Numbered from the stretch's first letter, positions 1 to 7,904 are shown. The stretch: DNA of 41,638 bases from Comamonadaceae bacterium UBA2334 (GCA_002344885.1 DDUQ01000008.1:1-41638), one strand, 5' to 3'. The notes: generated by a model not told the origin, from the letters alone. Program-made: numbers and translations.

Positions 1-12
1 GGAGGCATCCAT
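1..12 (-). CDS. Possible start of a divergent gene, cut by window edge
   Basis: Only the first four codons (ATG GAT GCC TCC) would lie in the window, reading leftwards from position 12. The reason to call a start is a good ribosome binding site, AGGAG on the minus strand at 22-18, five bases before the ATG. Nothing can be said of the product. The palindrome at 82-101 would lie between this gene and hpnC, so a regulator gene is possible but unproven. Confidence 0.3.
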
Positions 13-81
13 AGCATCTCCTGGCTGTGAGTGAAGGTTGACCGCCCCAACCAAGGAACCGGACAACCGGATGACAACAAT

Positions 82-101
82 TAATGACCAATCGGTTATT
101 A
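82..101. promoter_or_regulatory. TetR-type operator-like palindrome
   Basis: TAATGACC and GGTTATTA, separated by AATC, form an inverted repeat with 7 of 8 positions matching. Palindromes of the form TGACC-N-TCGGTCA are typical operators of TetR/AcrR-family repressors. It lies between hpnC and a possible divergent start at position 12, where a local repressor could act on both directions. The regulator itself is not visible in the window. Confidence 0.4.
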
Positions 102-152
102 GCAAATGATACGTCAAGTTGATGCGTGGCGCAGCGGCGACAATCCACGCCC

Positions 153-1013
153 ATGAAAACCGGCGTTGCCCACGAAGAGAATTTCCCTGTCGCCTCCTGG
201 CTGTGCCCGCCGAAGCTGCGCCCTGCCATCGGGGCCATCTACTGGTTTGCCCGCACAGCTGACGACCTGGCCGACGAAGGTGATGCCCCCGCCGACAAAC
301 GCCTGGCAGACCTTGCCACCTACCGGGAACAACTGAGGGCCGCGTCAGACGCACCACCCGGCTGGCAGCCCGATGCGCGATGGGCGAGCATCTTCACCCC
401 CCTGGCCCGTCACATCCAGGCCCATCAGCTGCCGGTCAACCTGTTGCATGACCTGCTCAGCGCGTTCGAGCAGGACGTGCACCGCACCGCCGAAGGACGC
501 TGGTACGACACCCATGACGAGTTGCTGGCCTACTGCCAGCTGTCGGCCAACCCGGTAGGGCGGCTGCTGTTGCACCTGTACGGGGTGAACGACCCGGTGC
601 GCCTGGCGGAAAGCGACCACATTTGCACGGCGTTGCAGCTCATCAATTTCTGGCAGGACCTGAGTGTTGACCTGCCCCGCCGTCGCTACTACCTGCCCAT
701 CAGTGAGCTGACCCGGGTGGGCCTGTCGCCAGCCGATGTGCTGCCCGGAACCGCCACGGCTGCCCACACACAGAAAAAGTCAGAGTTGATAGCTAAATTG
801 ATAAACATGGCAAGCGACAGCATGCAAAAAGGCATCAAGCTTCCGCTCCACATCCCGGGGCGGGCAGGCTGGGAGCTGCGCCTGGTGGTGCAAGGTGGCC
901 TGTCGATTGCCCGCCAAACCGCCCTTCTGTCACACCACAGCCTGCACACCCGCCCCAGGCTGAGCGTCTGGCAGCTGCCCCAACTGCTGTGGCGCGCCGC
1001 GCGCATGGGTTGA
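153..1013 (+). CDS. hpnC: HpnC, hydroxysqualene synthase
   Basis: Squalene/phytoene synthase-family protein of 286 residues. In the established HpnCDE route, HpnD makes presqualene diphosphate from two farnesyl diphosphates, HpnC converts it to hydroxysqualene, and HpnE reduces this to squalene. The first Asp-rich motif, ARTADDLADEGD, lies at about residues 33-44 and the second, NFWQDLSVD, at about 165-174. The start is the ATG at 153, giving MKTGVAHEENFPVASW; a GTG at 126 in frame would add nine residues. hpnD follows after 105 bp. One AT-rich patch, roughly 770-845 (encoding QKKSELIAKLINMASDSM), contrasts with the GC-rich rest of the gene but leaves the protein at normal length. The HpnC rather than HpnD assignment rests on the N-terminal wording and the gene order. 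Confidence 0.9.
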   Translation: MKTGVAHEENFPVASWLCPPKLRPAIGAIYWFARTADDLADEGDAPADKRLADLATYREQLRAASDAPPGWQPDARWASIFTPLARHIQAHQLPVNLLHDLLSAFEQDVHRTAEGRWYDTHDELLAYCQLSANPVGRLLLHLYGVNDPVRLAESDHICTALQLINFWQDLSVDLPRRRYYLPISELTRVGLSPADVLPGTATAAHTQKKSELIAKLINMASDSMQKGIKLPLHIPGRAGWELRLVVQGGLSIARQTALLSHHSLHTRPRLSVWQLPQLLWRAARMG

Positions 1014-1118
1014 ACGGACACCGGCCCGGCCTTTTCGCGCCAGCCCAGAACAGCCACACTGCACGCCCGCGTACACTCCGGCGCACACCCACATCCAGCC
1101 AACGGCCCGCCCGACTGC

Positions 1119-1958
1119 ATGACCCCGCAAGAATACGTCCAGCAAAAAGCAGCCGCCTCGGGCAGCAGCTTCTACTACGCCTTTTTGTTCCTGCCAGCCC
1201 CCAGGCGCGCCGCCATCACGGCGTTCTACGCGTTCTGCCGCGAAGTGGACGATGTGGTGGACGATGTGGAGGACCCTTCCGTCGCAGCGCGCAAGCTGGC
1301 CTGGTGGCACAACGAGGTGCGGCAGGCCTGGCGCGGACAACCCACCCACCCGGTGATGCAGGCGCTGATGCCCCTCACCGGCACCTACGGCATCCGTGAA
1401 GACCAGTTGCTGGCCGTGGTGCAAGGTTGCCAGATGGATCTGGAGCAGACACGCTACCTGGACTACACCAACCTACAGGCGTACTGCCATCTGGTGGCTG
1501 GCGTGGTGGGAGAGGTGTCCGCCGCCATCTTCGGCCAGACCGATCCCGCCACCACCCGTTACGCCCACACGCTGGGGCAGGCATTCCAGCTGACCAACAT
1601 CATCCGCGACGTGGGCGAGGACGCCATGCGCGGTCGCATCTACCTGCCGGTGAACGAGTTGCAGCAGTTCGACGTGAAGGCGCACGAAATTCTCAAACGG
1701 ACGCACTCGGACCGGTTTGAGGCGCTGATGCGCTTTCAGGCGCAACGGGCCCACAGCCTGTACGACGAAGCCCTGGCCCTGCTGCCCGCGGCCGACCGCC
1801 GCAGCCAGAAACCCGGCCTGATGATGGCAAGCATCTACCGCACCCTGCTGCGCGAGATCGAGCACGAACGCTTCCAGGTGCTGCACCAGCGCATCGCGCT
1901 CACACCCATCCGCAAGCTGTGGCTGGCCTGGAAAGTCCAGGCCCTGGGGCACCTGTGA
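1119..1958 (+). CDS. hpnD: HpnD, presqualene diphosphate synthase
   Basis: A 279-residue trans-isoprenyl diphosphate synthase of the squalene/phytoene synthase family. It joins two farnesyl diphosphates to presqualene diphosphate, the first step of HpnCDE squalene synthesis. Both metal-binding motifs are intact: YAFCREVDDVVDD at about residues 37-49 and TNIIRDVGEDAMRGRIYLP at about 157-175. The family signature FYYAFLFLP is near the N-terminus. The ATG at 1119 is the natural start, close to the family's usual N-terminus. It sits between hpnC and hpnE, with 49 bp to hpnE, so the three are probably one operon. Confidence 0.92.
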   Translation: MTPQEYVQQKAAASGSSFYYAFLFLPAPRRAAITAFYAFCREVDDVVDDVEDPSVAARKLAWWHNEVRQAWRGQPTHPVMQALMPLTGTYGIREDQLLAVVQGCQMDLEQTRYLDYTNLQAYCHLVAGVVGEVSAAIFGQTDPATTRYAHTLGQAFQLTNIIRDVGEDAMRGRIYLPVNELQQFDVKAHEILKRTHSDRFEALMRFQAQRAHSLYDEALALLPAADRRSQKPGLMMASIYRTLLREIEHERFQVLHQRIALTPIRKLWLAWKVQALGHL

Positions 1959-2007
1959 CCGCCACCACCTGGCCGCCAACGCACCACAACCGGTAGTAGA
2001 GTCCGGC

Positions 2008-3510
2008 ATGACCCCATCAGGAAGCGACAGGCCACGTCAGCGGGTGGCGGTGGTGGGCGGTGGCTGGGCAGGCCTGAGCGCGGCCGTGCGTGCCGCCAAC
2101 GACGGGCACCATGTGACGGTGTTCGAAGCCAGCAGGCACTGGGGCGGCCGGGCGCGCACGGTGCACATCACCCTGCCCGACGGACAGGCGGTGGCGCTGG
2201 ACAACGGGCAGCACATCCTCGTCGGGGCGTACACCGACACCTTGCGCCTGATGAGGCTGGTGGGGGTGGACACCGACCGAACCCTGCTGCGGCTGCCACT
2301 GGCACTGGTGTACCCGGATGGCTCGGGGCTGCGCCTACCCGCCTGGGGCACGGCCCAACCGGGTGCCACACCTCCGGCCTGGGCGCAGCTGCTGACCCGC
2401 GCATCCCATGCGCTGGCGTTGCCGGTGCTGGCGGGCGTATGCGCTGCACAAGGGTGGACATGGCGCGAAAAACTGGCGCTGCTGCTCACGGCCACGCGCT
2501 GGCAATGGCGTGGCTTTGCCTGCGATGCCCACACCACCGTGGCCGAGTTGTGCCAAGGCTTGCCGCGCGCACTGGTGGTCGGCTTCATTGACCCACTGTG
2601 CGTGTCTGCACTGAACACCCCCGCCCACCGCGCCAGCGGCCAGGTGTTCCTGAGGGTGCTGAAAGATGCCCTGTTCGGCGTGCCCGGCGGAGCTGACTTG
2701 CTGCTGCCCACGACCGACCTGGGCGCACTGTTCCCCCATGCGGCCACCCACTGGTTGGCCGCTCACCCCAGGGCGGCTGACCTGCGCCTGGGCACACGCG
2801 TGACGCAGGTGAGCCCGAACCCGGCGCCTCCTGCACACCCCGACAGTCGCCAGGCATCCATGCCAGCCAACCCAAACCCGTCAGCCTCGCCACTCGGCAC
2901 ATGGGGCTGGCAGGTCAACGGCGAGCCATTCGACCGCGTGGTTTGGGCTAATCAAGATACAAGATGCCTTTCAGCGCTTATTGCACATGAATTCATTGCT
3001 ACGCAATCAGATAAAACTGATTGGGGGGCACAAGCCGAATCCGTTTCGCGTTGGACAACCTGCAGCCAGGCGCTGGGCTTTGAGGCCATTGCCACCGTGT
3101 ACGCCTGGTGTGACGAGCCTGCACAGCAGCCGCACGTGCTGCCCCGCCCCATGACCGCGTTGCACAGCCAGGCGGCGGCACCGGCTCAGTTTGTGTTCGA
3201 CCGCAGTTGGCTCAACGGCCCCAAGGGCTTGCTCGCGTTCGTCGTCAGCGCCAGCGAGGCCGATGCCAGCGCGCTGACCGAACAGGTGCGCCACCAGGCC
3301 CACACCCAACTGGGCCTGCGGGTGACGCCCATCAGAACCATTGTGGAAAAACGCGCCACGTTCTCCTGCACACCGGGGCTGGTGCGCCCGGGCGCGGTCA
3401 TTGCGCCCAACCTGGTGGCGGCCGGAGATCACATCGATGGCCCCTACCCGGCCACACTGGAAGGTGCCGTGCGCAGTGGCTGGTGGGCGGGTGGCACCCC
3501 AAGAGGCTGA
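2008..3510 (+). CDS. hpnE: HpnE, hydroxysqualene dehydroxylase (FAD)
   Basis: A 500-residue flavin amine-oxidoreductase that completes squalene synthesis by reducing hydroxysqualene. The FAD-binding Rossmann motif VAVVGGGWAGLSAA lies at residues 13-26, with the ribose-binding Glu in VFEAS at about 38-42 and the GGRA turn following. The C-terminal FAD contact region is AAGDHIDGPYPATLEGAVRSG. The start is the ATG at 2008. A stretch at about 2944-3040 is AT-rich, encoding ANQDTRCLSALIAHEF, and looks compositionally unlike its flanks. The plus-strand run ends here: the next gene converges on it from the minus strand. No squalene-hopene cyclase follows. Confidence 0.9.
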   Translation: MTPSGSDRPRQRVAVVGGGWAGLSAAVRAANDGHHVTVFEASRHWGGRARTVHITLPDGQAVALDNGQHILVGAYTDTLRLMRLVGVDTDRTLLRLPLALVYPDGSGLRLPAWGTAQPGATPPAWAQLLTRASHALALPVLAGVCAAQGWTWREKLALLLTATRWQWRGFACDAHTTVAELCQGLPRALVVGFIDPLCVSALNTPAHRASGQVFLRVLKDALFGVPGGADLLLPTTDLGALFPHAATHWLAAHPRAADLRLGTRVTQVSPNPAPPAHPDSRQASMPANPNPSASPLGTWGWQVNGEPFDRVVWANQDTRCLSALIAHEFIATQSDKTDWGAQAESVSRWTTCSQALGFEAIATVYAWCDEPAQQPHVLPRPMTALHSQAAAPAQFVFDRSWLNGPKGLLAFVVSASEADASALTEQVRHQAHTQLGLRVTPIRTIVEKRATFSCTPGLVRPGAVIAPNLVAAGDHIDGPYPATLEGAVRSGWWAGGTPRG

Positions 3511-3547
3511 GCGGCCCACGCATCCACCTGCGGCTGAAACCGAGCGG

Positions 3548-6331
3548 TCAACCCGCGAGGCGCGTTCGCACGTGAGCCTCGAAAGTGGCCAGCATCGCGG
3601 GTCTGCCGAGCAAGTAGCCCTGGAACTCGTCACACCCCATGCGGGCCAGCATGCGCTGCTGTTCCGGTGTTTCCACCCCTTCTGACACCACCACCAGCCC
3701 CAGGCTGTGCGCCAGCGCCAGGATGGCCCGCACAATCGCCTCCGAACCCGGGTTGTAGGTCATGTCCCCGACAAACGCCTTGTCGATCTTGACCTCACGC
3801 AGCGGCAGGCGTTGCAGGTACGACAACGACGAATAGCCGGTGCCAAAGTCGTCCACCGAGAAACTGACGCCCAGATCGCACACCTGGTGCATGGTCGCGA
3901 TCACCTCATCGGCATTCGCCATCACGATACCCTCGGTGACCTCCAGCACCAGTTTGTCAGCGGGGGCACCGGTGCTGCCCAACACAGCGGCCAAACGGCG
4001 GGTGAAATCGTTCTCCATGAACTGCCGGGGACTGATGTTGACGCTGAGCGTCAAGGTTTCAAACCCAGGCTTGTGCGCCCACTCCGCCAGGGTGCGGCAG
4101 GCCGTCACCAACCCCCAGTTCCCCATGTCCACGATGGCACCCGATTCTTCCGCCAGCGGGATGAACTCGGCCGGACTGACTTGTCCATGAACGGGGTGGA
4201 ACCAGCGCATCAGCATTTCGGCCCCGACCGGTTGACCGGCCGCATCGGTCTGCAGCTGAAAATGTGCCGACAACTCCCCTCGCATCAGCGCACCGCTCAA
4301 ATCAGCCGACAGAACTCCCCTGCGTTGCATGGCCAGTTGCACGCTGACATCAAAAGCGCGCACAGCGTTACGCCCGGCGTGTTTGGCCTGGTACATCGCC
4401 AGGTCGGCACGTTTGAGGATGTCTGCTGGCGTTTCCACCTGGGACCCGAACAGGGCCACCCCCACACTGCCCGTGCAGTGGTAGATGATGCTTTTGACGG
4501 CACCCGGCTCGTCCGTGATGCGCAGCGGTGCCGGTTGCAACATGACATCGTGCAAGCTGTTGGCCAGCCCCATGGCCAACCCCAGGGCCTGCCCGGCATC
4601 GTCGGGCAAGTCCCGAACCAACACCACAAACTCATCGCCACCCAACCTGGCCAGCAGCGCTGAATCGGGCACCACCTGCCCCAGCCTGTCTGCCAGCAAA
4701 CTCAACAACTGGTCGCCAAAGTCGTGTCCGTGTGTGTCGTTGAGCAGTTTGAAATGGTCCAGGTCGATACAGATCAACGCCCCCAATGAGCCCCCGACGC
4801 TGGCCGGGACCAAAGCTGCCTGCTGGAGCTCTTGCAGGAACAAGCGGCGGTTGGGCAGTTGTGTCAGGCTGTCGTAGAACGCGAGGTGCCGCATGGCTTG
4901 CTCGGTTTGCTTCTGCTCGGTCAGGTCGGTGAACGAGGCGACGAATCCGCTGGTTTGCCCTTGCAACTTGACCGCCTTGATGCTGACCATACAAGGGATG
5001 GCACGTCCGTCAGCATGTCGGCAATCCACTTCGCCTCGCCACAAGCCTTTGCTCTGGAGTTGCGACCACATCTGACCAATGGTTTTGGGCGGCGTGTCCT
5101 CGCTACGGATGAATCGCGTCGTCTGGCCCAGCAGTTGGCTCTCGGCAAAACCCAACAGGTCGCACACCGCCTGGTTTGCCTTGAGGATGCGGGTGGTGTG
5201 GTCAGTGACGATCAACCCCACCGGGCTGTTGAAGGCGGTGGCGGTGACACCCAGGTCAGCCTTGCCTTTTTCATAGAGCGCAGTCAGCCTGCGCTGGCGC
5301 CGCACCTGAACCGCCAGGTAACCCAGCAACACCAGCAACAAACCCGTGGCTCCCAACAGCGCGGCCACGATGAGCACCTGGTGTTCTGCCCACAGATCGG
5401 CCCAGACCCGGCGTTTGTCCACCCTGGGCACGATGCGCAATTCGCTCATCAGGTCGGAAACCGTTGAATAGTCGGCAACCGGTGTGAAGCCGTGGTACCG
5501 CCCTTTCACCGCCGCCACATCGTCAGGTGCAATCTGAAGGGCGATGTTCATGATGTCTTTGGCCAGCAGGCCTGGCACATGCGGCAGGACGGCCAGTGGC
5601 CACTCGGGATAGAGTTCGGTGGACAGGCGGTAGGGAAACGGGTCTTGCGTGTTGGGATGAATGACCTGAATTTTGTCCAGGTCCAGTTCGCCCCTTTTCG
5701 CCATGGCCTCCAGCACACCAGCGCGCACCATGCCCACATCGGCCTCTTCTTTGAGCACAGCCTGCACCACCAGGTCGTGCGGCACGCCAGTGAACGTCAG
5801 ACTGGCCACATCGCGGCTGCGCAGGTCAATTTTGACCCGATTCAACTCCCGCGCCTGCGCCAGAAACCCACCCAGCGAAAACAAGCCGACAGCAGCCACC
5901 CGCTGGCCCCGCACATCTTCCAGACGACGGATGGGGGTCCCGGCGCGCGCGAACATCACGCCACCAAAGGTTTCATAGGGCTTGCCGTCGATGCGTGTGG
6001 CCAGCGTGGCCAACGGCCGCAAACCGAACGCCTTTTGCAACGCAACGTAGTGCTCGGGATTGGTCAGGACCAGGTCAAGCTTCTGCTCGACGATGGCCGC
6101 GTTGATCTCGTCGTAAGTGAGGGGCAGCAATTCGACACCCCGGGGCGCCAATGCAGCCGCCATGTGCTCAGCCGTTGCCGCCCACTGCCGCTCGGCAATG
6201 GGCTTGCCCTGAAAAGCCAACACCCCGAGCCGCAGCACCTTCGCCTCGCTGGCCCCCACCACTCCACAGGCGAACAGCCAGCATCCAGCAAACAGGAGTT
6301 GCCTGATCAAAGCCCGCGCCATCAAGGACAT
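3548..6331 (-). CDS. PhnD-PAS-GGDEF-EAL membrane signalling protein
   Basis: A 927-residue c-di-GMP signalling protein. After a signal peptide or anchor comes a PhnD-like periplasmic binding domain (about residues 30-290: VLRLGVLAFQGKP, LTNPEHYVALQ), a membrane helix (about 314-337), a PAS domain (about 350-470), a GGDEF domain with intact GGDEF near residue 563, and an EAL domain. The EAL motif reads EML (GAEMLMRW, about 705), but the other EAL signatures are present: NISPRQF, EVTEG, DDFGTGYSSL, KIDKAFV, SEGVET, FQGYLLGRP. The RxxD inhibitory site before GGDEF is absent (PDSA instead). It may couple sensing of a small periplasmic ligand to c-di-GMP turnover; which activity dominates cannot be told. 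The ATG at 6331 is chosen because an N-terminal hydrophobic segment follows; 6322 is an alternative, and neither has a clear ribosome binding site. Confidence 0.85.
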   Translation of the reverse strand: MSLMARALIRQLLFAGCWLFACGVVGASEAKVLRLGVLAFQGKPIAERQWAATAEHMAAALAPRGVELLPLTYDEINAAIVEQKLDLVLTNPEHYVALQKAFGLRPLATLATRIDGKPYETFGGVMFARAGTPIRRLEDVRGQRVAAVGLFSLGGFLAQARELNRVKIDLRSRDVASLTFTGVPHDLVVQAVLKEEADVGMVRAGVLEAMAKRGELDLDKIQVIHPNTQDPFPYRLSTELYPEWPLAVLPHVPGLLAKDIMNIALQIAPDDVAAVKGRYHGFTPVADYSTVSDLMSELRIVPRVDKRRVWADLWAEHQVLIVAALLGATGLLLVLLGYLAVQVRRQRRLTALYEKGKADLGVTATAFNSPVGLIVTDHTTRILKANQAVCDLLGFAESQLLGQTTRFIRSEDTPPKTIGQMWSQLQSKGLWRGEVDCRHADGRAIPCMVSIKAVKLQGQTSGFVASFTDLTEQKQTEQAMRHLAFYDSLTQLPNRRLFLQELQQAALVPASVGGSLGALICIDLDHFKLLNDTHGHDFGDQLLSLLADRLGQVVPDSALLARLGGDEFVVLVRDLPDDAGQALGLAMGLANSLHDVMLQPAPLRITDEPGAVKSIIYHCTGSVGVALFGSQVETPADILKRADLAMYQAKHAGRNAVRAFDVSVQLAMQRRGVLSADLSGALMRGELSAHFQLQTDAAGQPVGAEMLMRWFHPVHGQVSPAEFIPLAEESGAIVDMGNWGLVTACRTLAEWAHKPGFETLTLSVNISPRQFMENDFTRRLAAVLGSTGAPADKLVLEVTEGIVMANADEVIATMHQVCDLGVSFSVDDFGTGYSSLSYLQRLPLREVKIDKAFVGDMTYNPGSEAIVRAILALAHSLGLVVVSEGVETPEQQRMLARMGCDEFQGYLLGRPAMLATFEAHVRTRLAG

Positions 6332-6499
6332 GTCGGTGAGTGTAGAAAGTGTGACAGCCGGAATGTACTGCAACAGCACACCGACATGCGCACACAACGA
6401 TGCAGCCATCTGCACGTGCGTTGCCGCTGCGCTTTGCCAAACCTGCGCACCCCGCACAACTACAGAACTGGGCGCACAGGCCACAGAGGCCCAGAAAGC

Positions 6500-6530
6500 A
6501 AAAAGCCCAAGTAGGTCAACTACTTGGGCT
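6500..6530 (-). terminator. Likely ancestral terminator of tRNA-Ser, now stranded
   Basis: AGCCCAAGTAG (6504-6514) and CTACTTGGGCT (6520-6530) form a perfect 11-bp stem with a 5-base loop. On the minus strand it is followed by TTTTTGCTTT, an intrinsic terminator. No minus-strand gene feeds it today. It begins 7 bp beyond the attachment repeat at 6537-6551, which copies the tRNA-Ser 3' end, so before integration it would have directly followed that tRNA. Confidence 0.75.
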
Positions 6531-6536
6531 CATGTC

Positions 6537-6551
6537 TTGGCGGAGTGAGAG
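6537..6551. repeat. Distal attachment site (att core copy)
   Basis: TTGGCGGAGTGAGAG, identical to 14532-14546. It contains the complement of the tRNA-Ser 3' CCA end plus the discriminator base and the 3' acceptor strand (on the minus strand CTCTCACTCCGCCAA). This copy has no tRNA body attached, so it is the remnant side created by integration. Confidence 0.9.
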
Positions 6552-6610
6552 TCTGTCTAACTGCCTTTTAAATCATTGATTTGAATTAGCTTTTTTCAAG
6601 TATTTTTTGT

Positions 6611-6635
6611 CGTCCCTCATCCCGTCCCTCAAAAA
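6611..6635. repeat. Candidate integrase arm-type site (left arm)
   Basis: A 25-bp sequence starting CGTCCCTCATCCCGTCCC and ending in CAAAAA recurs in the same orientation at 14387-14411 with one mismatch. In the circular form these two copies would lie on opposite sides of the att core, as arm-type integrase sites do. The shorter core CGTCCCCCAAAAA is found again at 14478-14490. Confidence 0.6.
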
Positions 6636-6687
6636 ACAAAGTGTGCCCCAATTGCAACAGAAAAAAACCCGGCGCATTGGCCCGAGA

Positions 6688-7149
6688 ATGCGCCTCATGA
6701 AACACCTCGCCAGCCACTTCACCCGCCTGCTTGTAGTCTGCTGCCTATTGGGCCTTGCGGCGTTGGCACAGGCTCAAGGTCAAGCCTTTACCAGTTCGGC
6801 AGGATTCAGAGTTGTGGTCATACCCGGCTCAATGGCGGATGCATTGGTGGTCAACAGGGGCATGGCAGATCAGGTGGTTACCCCAACCACTGGCACGTTC
6901 AGGTTGACCGTCCCAGCCGATGCATTCGCCCACACCAACCCAAATGCGGTAGTTACTCTCAAGGCCACCCAAATCAGTGGGGAGGCGTTGCCAGCGTGGC
7001 TGGCGTTTGATTCCGTAGCAGGCAGGTTCACAGGTAGAACCGCTCCCGGTGAACGCAGAGCCATCAGAATTAAGGTGCTTGCGCGTGATGACGGGGGTAG
7101 ATCGGTTTACACGACGTTTGCGGTGTCGATTGGCGTAGCTGGTCGGTGA
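6688..7149 (+). CDS. Secreted single-domain cadherin/Ig-like protein
   Basis: A 153-residue protein. An N-terminal signal peptide (MRLMKHLASHFTRLLVVCC, then LLGLAALAQAQ) is followed by one putative Ig/dystroglycan-type cadherin-like domain. The signature TFRLTVPADAFAHTNPNAV, then LPAWLAFD, GRFTGRT and YTTFAVSIG, follows the pattern of He_PIG/CADG repeats usually found in tandem in giant adhesins. Here a single copy stands alone. The start is taken at the ATG at 6688, with another ATG at 6697; upstream TTG reading would cross the arm-site repeat. It is the only plus-strand gene of the element, between the distal att and the end of the core operon, the usual place for cargo. It could be an independent secreted protein or the tail of a decayed adhesin gene. 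Confidence 0.6.
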   Translation: MRLMKHLASHFTRLLVVCCLLGLAALAQAQGQAFTSSAGFRVVVIPGSMADALVVNRGMADQVVTPTTGTFRLTVPADAFAHTNPNAVVTLKATQISGEALPAWLAFDSVAGRFTGRTAPGERRAIRIKVLARDDGGRSVYTTFAVSIGVAGR

Positions 7150-7171
7150 ATACCCGCTTTTCCGGGTATTC
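7148..7171. repeat. Perfect hairpin overlapping the stop of the secreted-protein gene
   Basis: GAATACCCG (7148-7156) and CGGGTATTC (7163-7171) form a perfect 9-bp stem with a 6-base loop starting in the TGA stop codon. No T-run follows on either strand, so a Rho-independent terminator is not certain; an mRNA 3'-end stabilising hairpin is equally likely. Confidence 0.5.
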
Positions 7172-7215
7172 GGCAGATGATCCAAATTTGGATGATCCCA
7201 TAGCCTAGGCAGCAC

Positions 7216-7243
7216 AAAGAAAAAACCCGGCTCAGTGGCCGGG
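7216..7243 (-). terminator. Terminator of the element's core operon
   Basis: On the minus strand GCCCGG, a loop, then CCGGGT leads into TTTTTTCTTT (plus-strand positions 7216-7225). This is a strong intrinsic terminator. It directly follows the stop codon at 7244-7246 of a possible small gene, which suggests the minus-strand transcript really extends this far past the 81-residue gene. Confidence 0.75.
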
Positions 7244-7531
7244 CTAACCTGCAATGCAGGCCCGCTCAGGGAGGTAAAGCGGGGCATCGTCGATGCTCAT
7301 CCAGTGTACGGCCAAATACCCCGGAAGCGAGGGATTCACCACGCGCCGCGCATGCTGTTGTTCGCGCTGTCGGTTATGAGAAATACGACGCGCTAGCCGG
7401 ATGCTGTACATTTTGTTCGCAGTGCCTTCAGGCGCAAGGAGTCGGCAGCTCGCATCAAAAGATGGCCTGACGCGGATTATCCGGAGCCTTTTGGTGTTGC
7501 CCCTGTTTCGGTTGGCCCGAGTGATAATCAA
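7244..7531 (-). CDS. Possible small basic protein at operon end
   Basis: An open frame of 95 codons from a TTG at 7531, or 55 from an ATG at 7411 (MYSIRLARRISHNRQREQQH). I recognise no family. In its favour, it ends exactly at a strong minus-strand terminator, and its TTG overlaps the stop of the small ORF 7528-7617 in a TTGA junction. Against it, neither start has a clear ribosome binding site and the N-terminal half is Arg-rich with no recognisable domain. It may be a decayed gene. Confidence 0.3.
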   Translation of the reverse strand: MIITRANRNRGNTKRLRIIRVRPSFDASCRLLAPEGTANKMYSIRLARRISHNRQREQQHARRVVNPSLPGYLAVHWMSIDDAPLYLPERACIAG

Positions 7532-7617
7532 CAGGCCAACATAAAGATCAGCGCGTAAAGCCCAGGTACTGCAACCAGATCAATCTGGCGGGTCAGCCTG
7601 GCAGCGGTGGGGGACAT
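7528..7617 (-). CDS. Possible 29-residue membrane peptide
   Basis: A short frame with ATG at 7617 encodes MSPTAARLTRQIDLVAVPG followed by LYALIFMLAC, a charged N-terminus and a hydrophobic tail long enough to enter a membrane. An AGGGG ribosome binding site lies five bases before the ATG. It begins 41 bp after the 81-residue gene, within the same minus-strand transcript, upstream of the terminator at 7216-7243. No family is recognised. Its short length leaves real doubt. Confidence 0.35.
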   Translation of the reverse strand: MSPTAARLTRQIDLVAVPGLYALIFMLAC

Positions 7618-7658
7618 GTTGGCCCCTATTCAGGTCAGGCCAAACAAGGCCCGAAGTC

Positions 7659-7904
7659 TCACCGCCCCATCAATATCTCGCCACGGTTGGCCCCATTGGC
7701 GAAAACCTCAGACTCCACTCTGGCGGTGAAGTCACCCTCTGATTCGTCAGGCAGTCGGTGCCATGTCTTGCCCTTGAAGCTGATTTCCGTCATGGGTGTG
7801 TCTGCCTCACCCAATGCCACAAAGTGAATGAGCGTCACCCGGCTTTCACTTGCTGGCGCTGCTTTCTTCTCCAGTTGCTCGATGCGGCTTTTAAGCGTTG
7901 GCAT
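7659..7904 (-). CDS. Hypothetical protein with N-terminal coiled coil
   Basis: An 81-residue protein, MPTLKSRIEQLEKKAAP at the N-terminus, predicted to form a short coiled coil, followed by a small mixed domain (VTLIHFVALGE, ISFKGKTWHRLPDE) and a segment suggesting processing of a numeric or substrate-binding fold that I cannot name. The ATG at 7904 overlaps the last 14 bp of the DUF5681 gene and has GGAG nine bases upstream, so translation is probably coupled. Similar small coiled-coil proteins accompany DUF5681 genes in phage-like regions, which is general recollection rather than a demonstrated link. Confidence 0.65.
   Translation of the reverse strand: MPTLKSRIEQLEKKAAPASESRVTLIHFVALGEADTPMTEISFKGKTWHRLPDESEGDFTARVESEVFANGANRGEILMGR

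Noticed and set aside
5492..6514. 340-codon open frame on the plus strand
   Set aside because: Antisense to the signalling protein gene at 3548-6331; His/Gln-rich translation without domains.
6607..6687. TTG start extending the secreted protein upstream
   Set aside because: It would place the arm-site repeat inside the gene and put charged residues before the signal peptide; the ATG at 6688 fits better.
7176..7198. GATGATCC direct repeats around CCAAATTTGG as an operator
   Set aside because: Short, between convergent genes with no promoter to regulate; probably chance.
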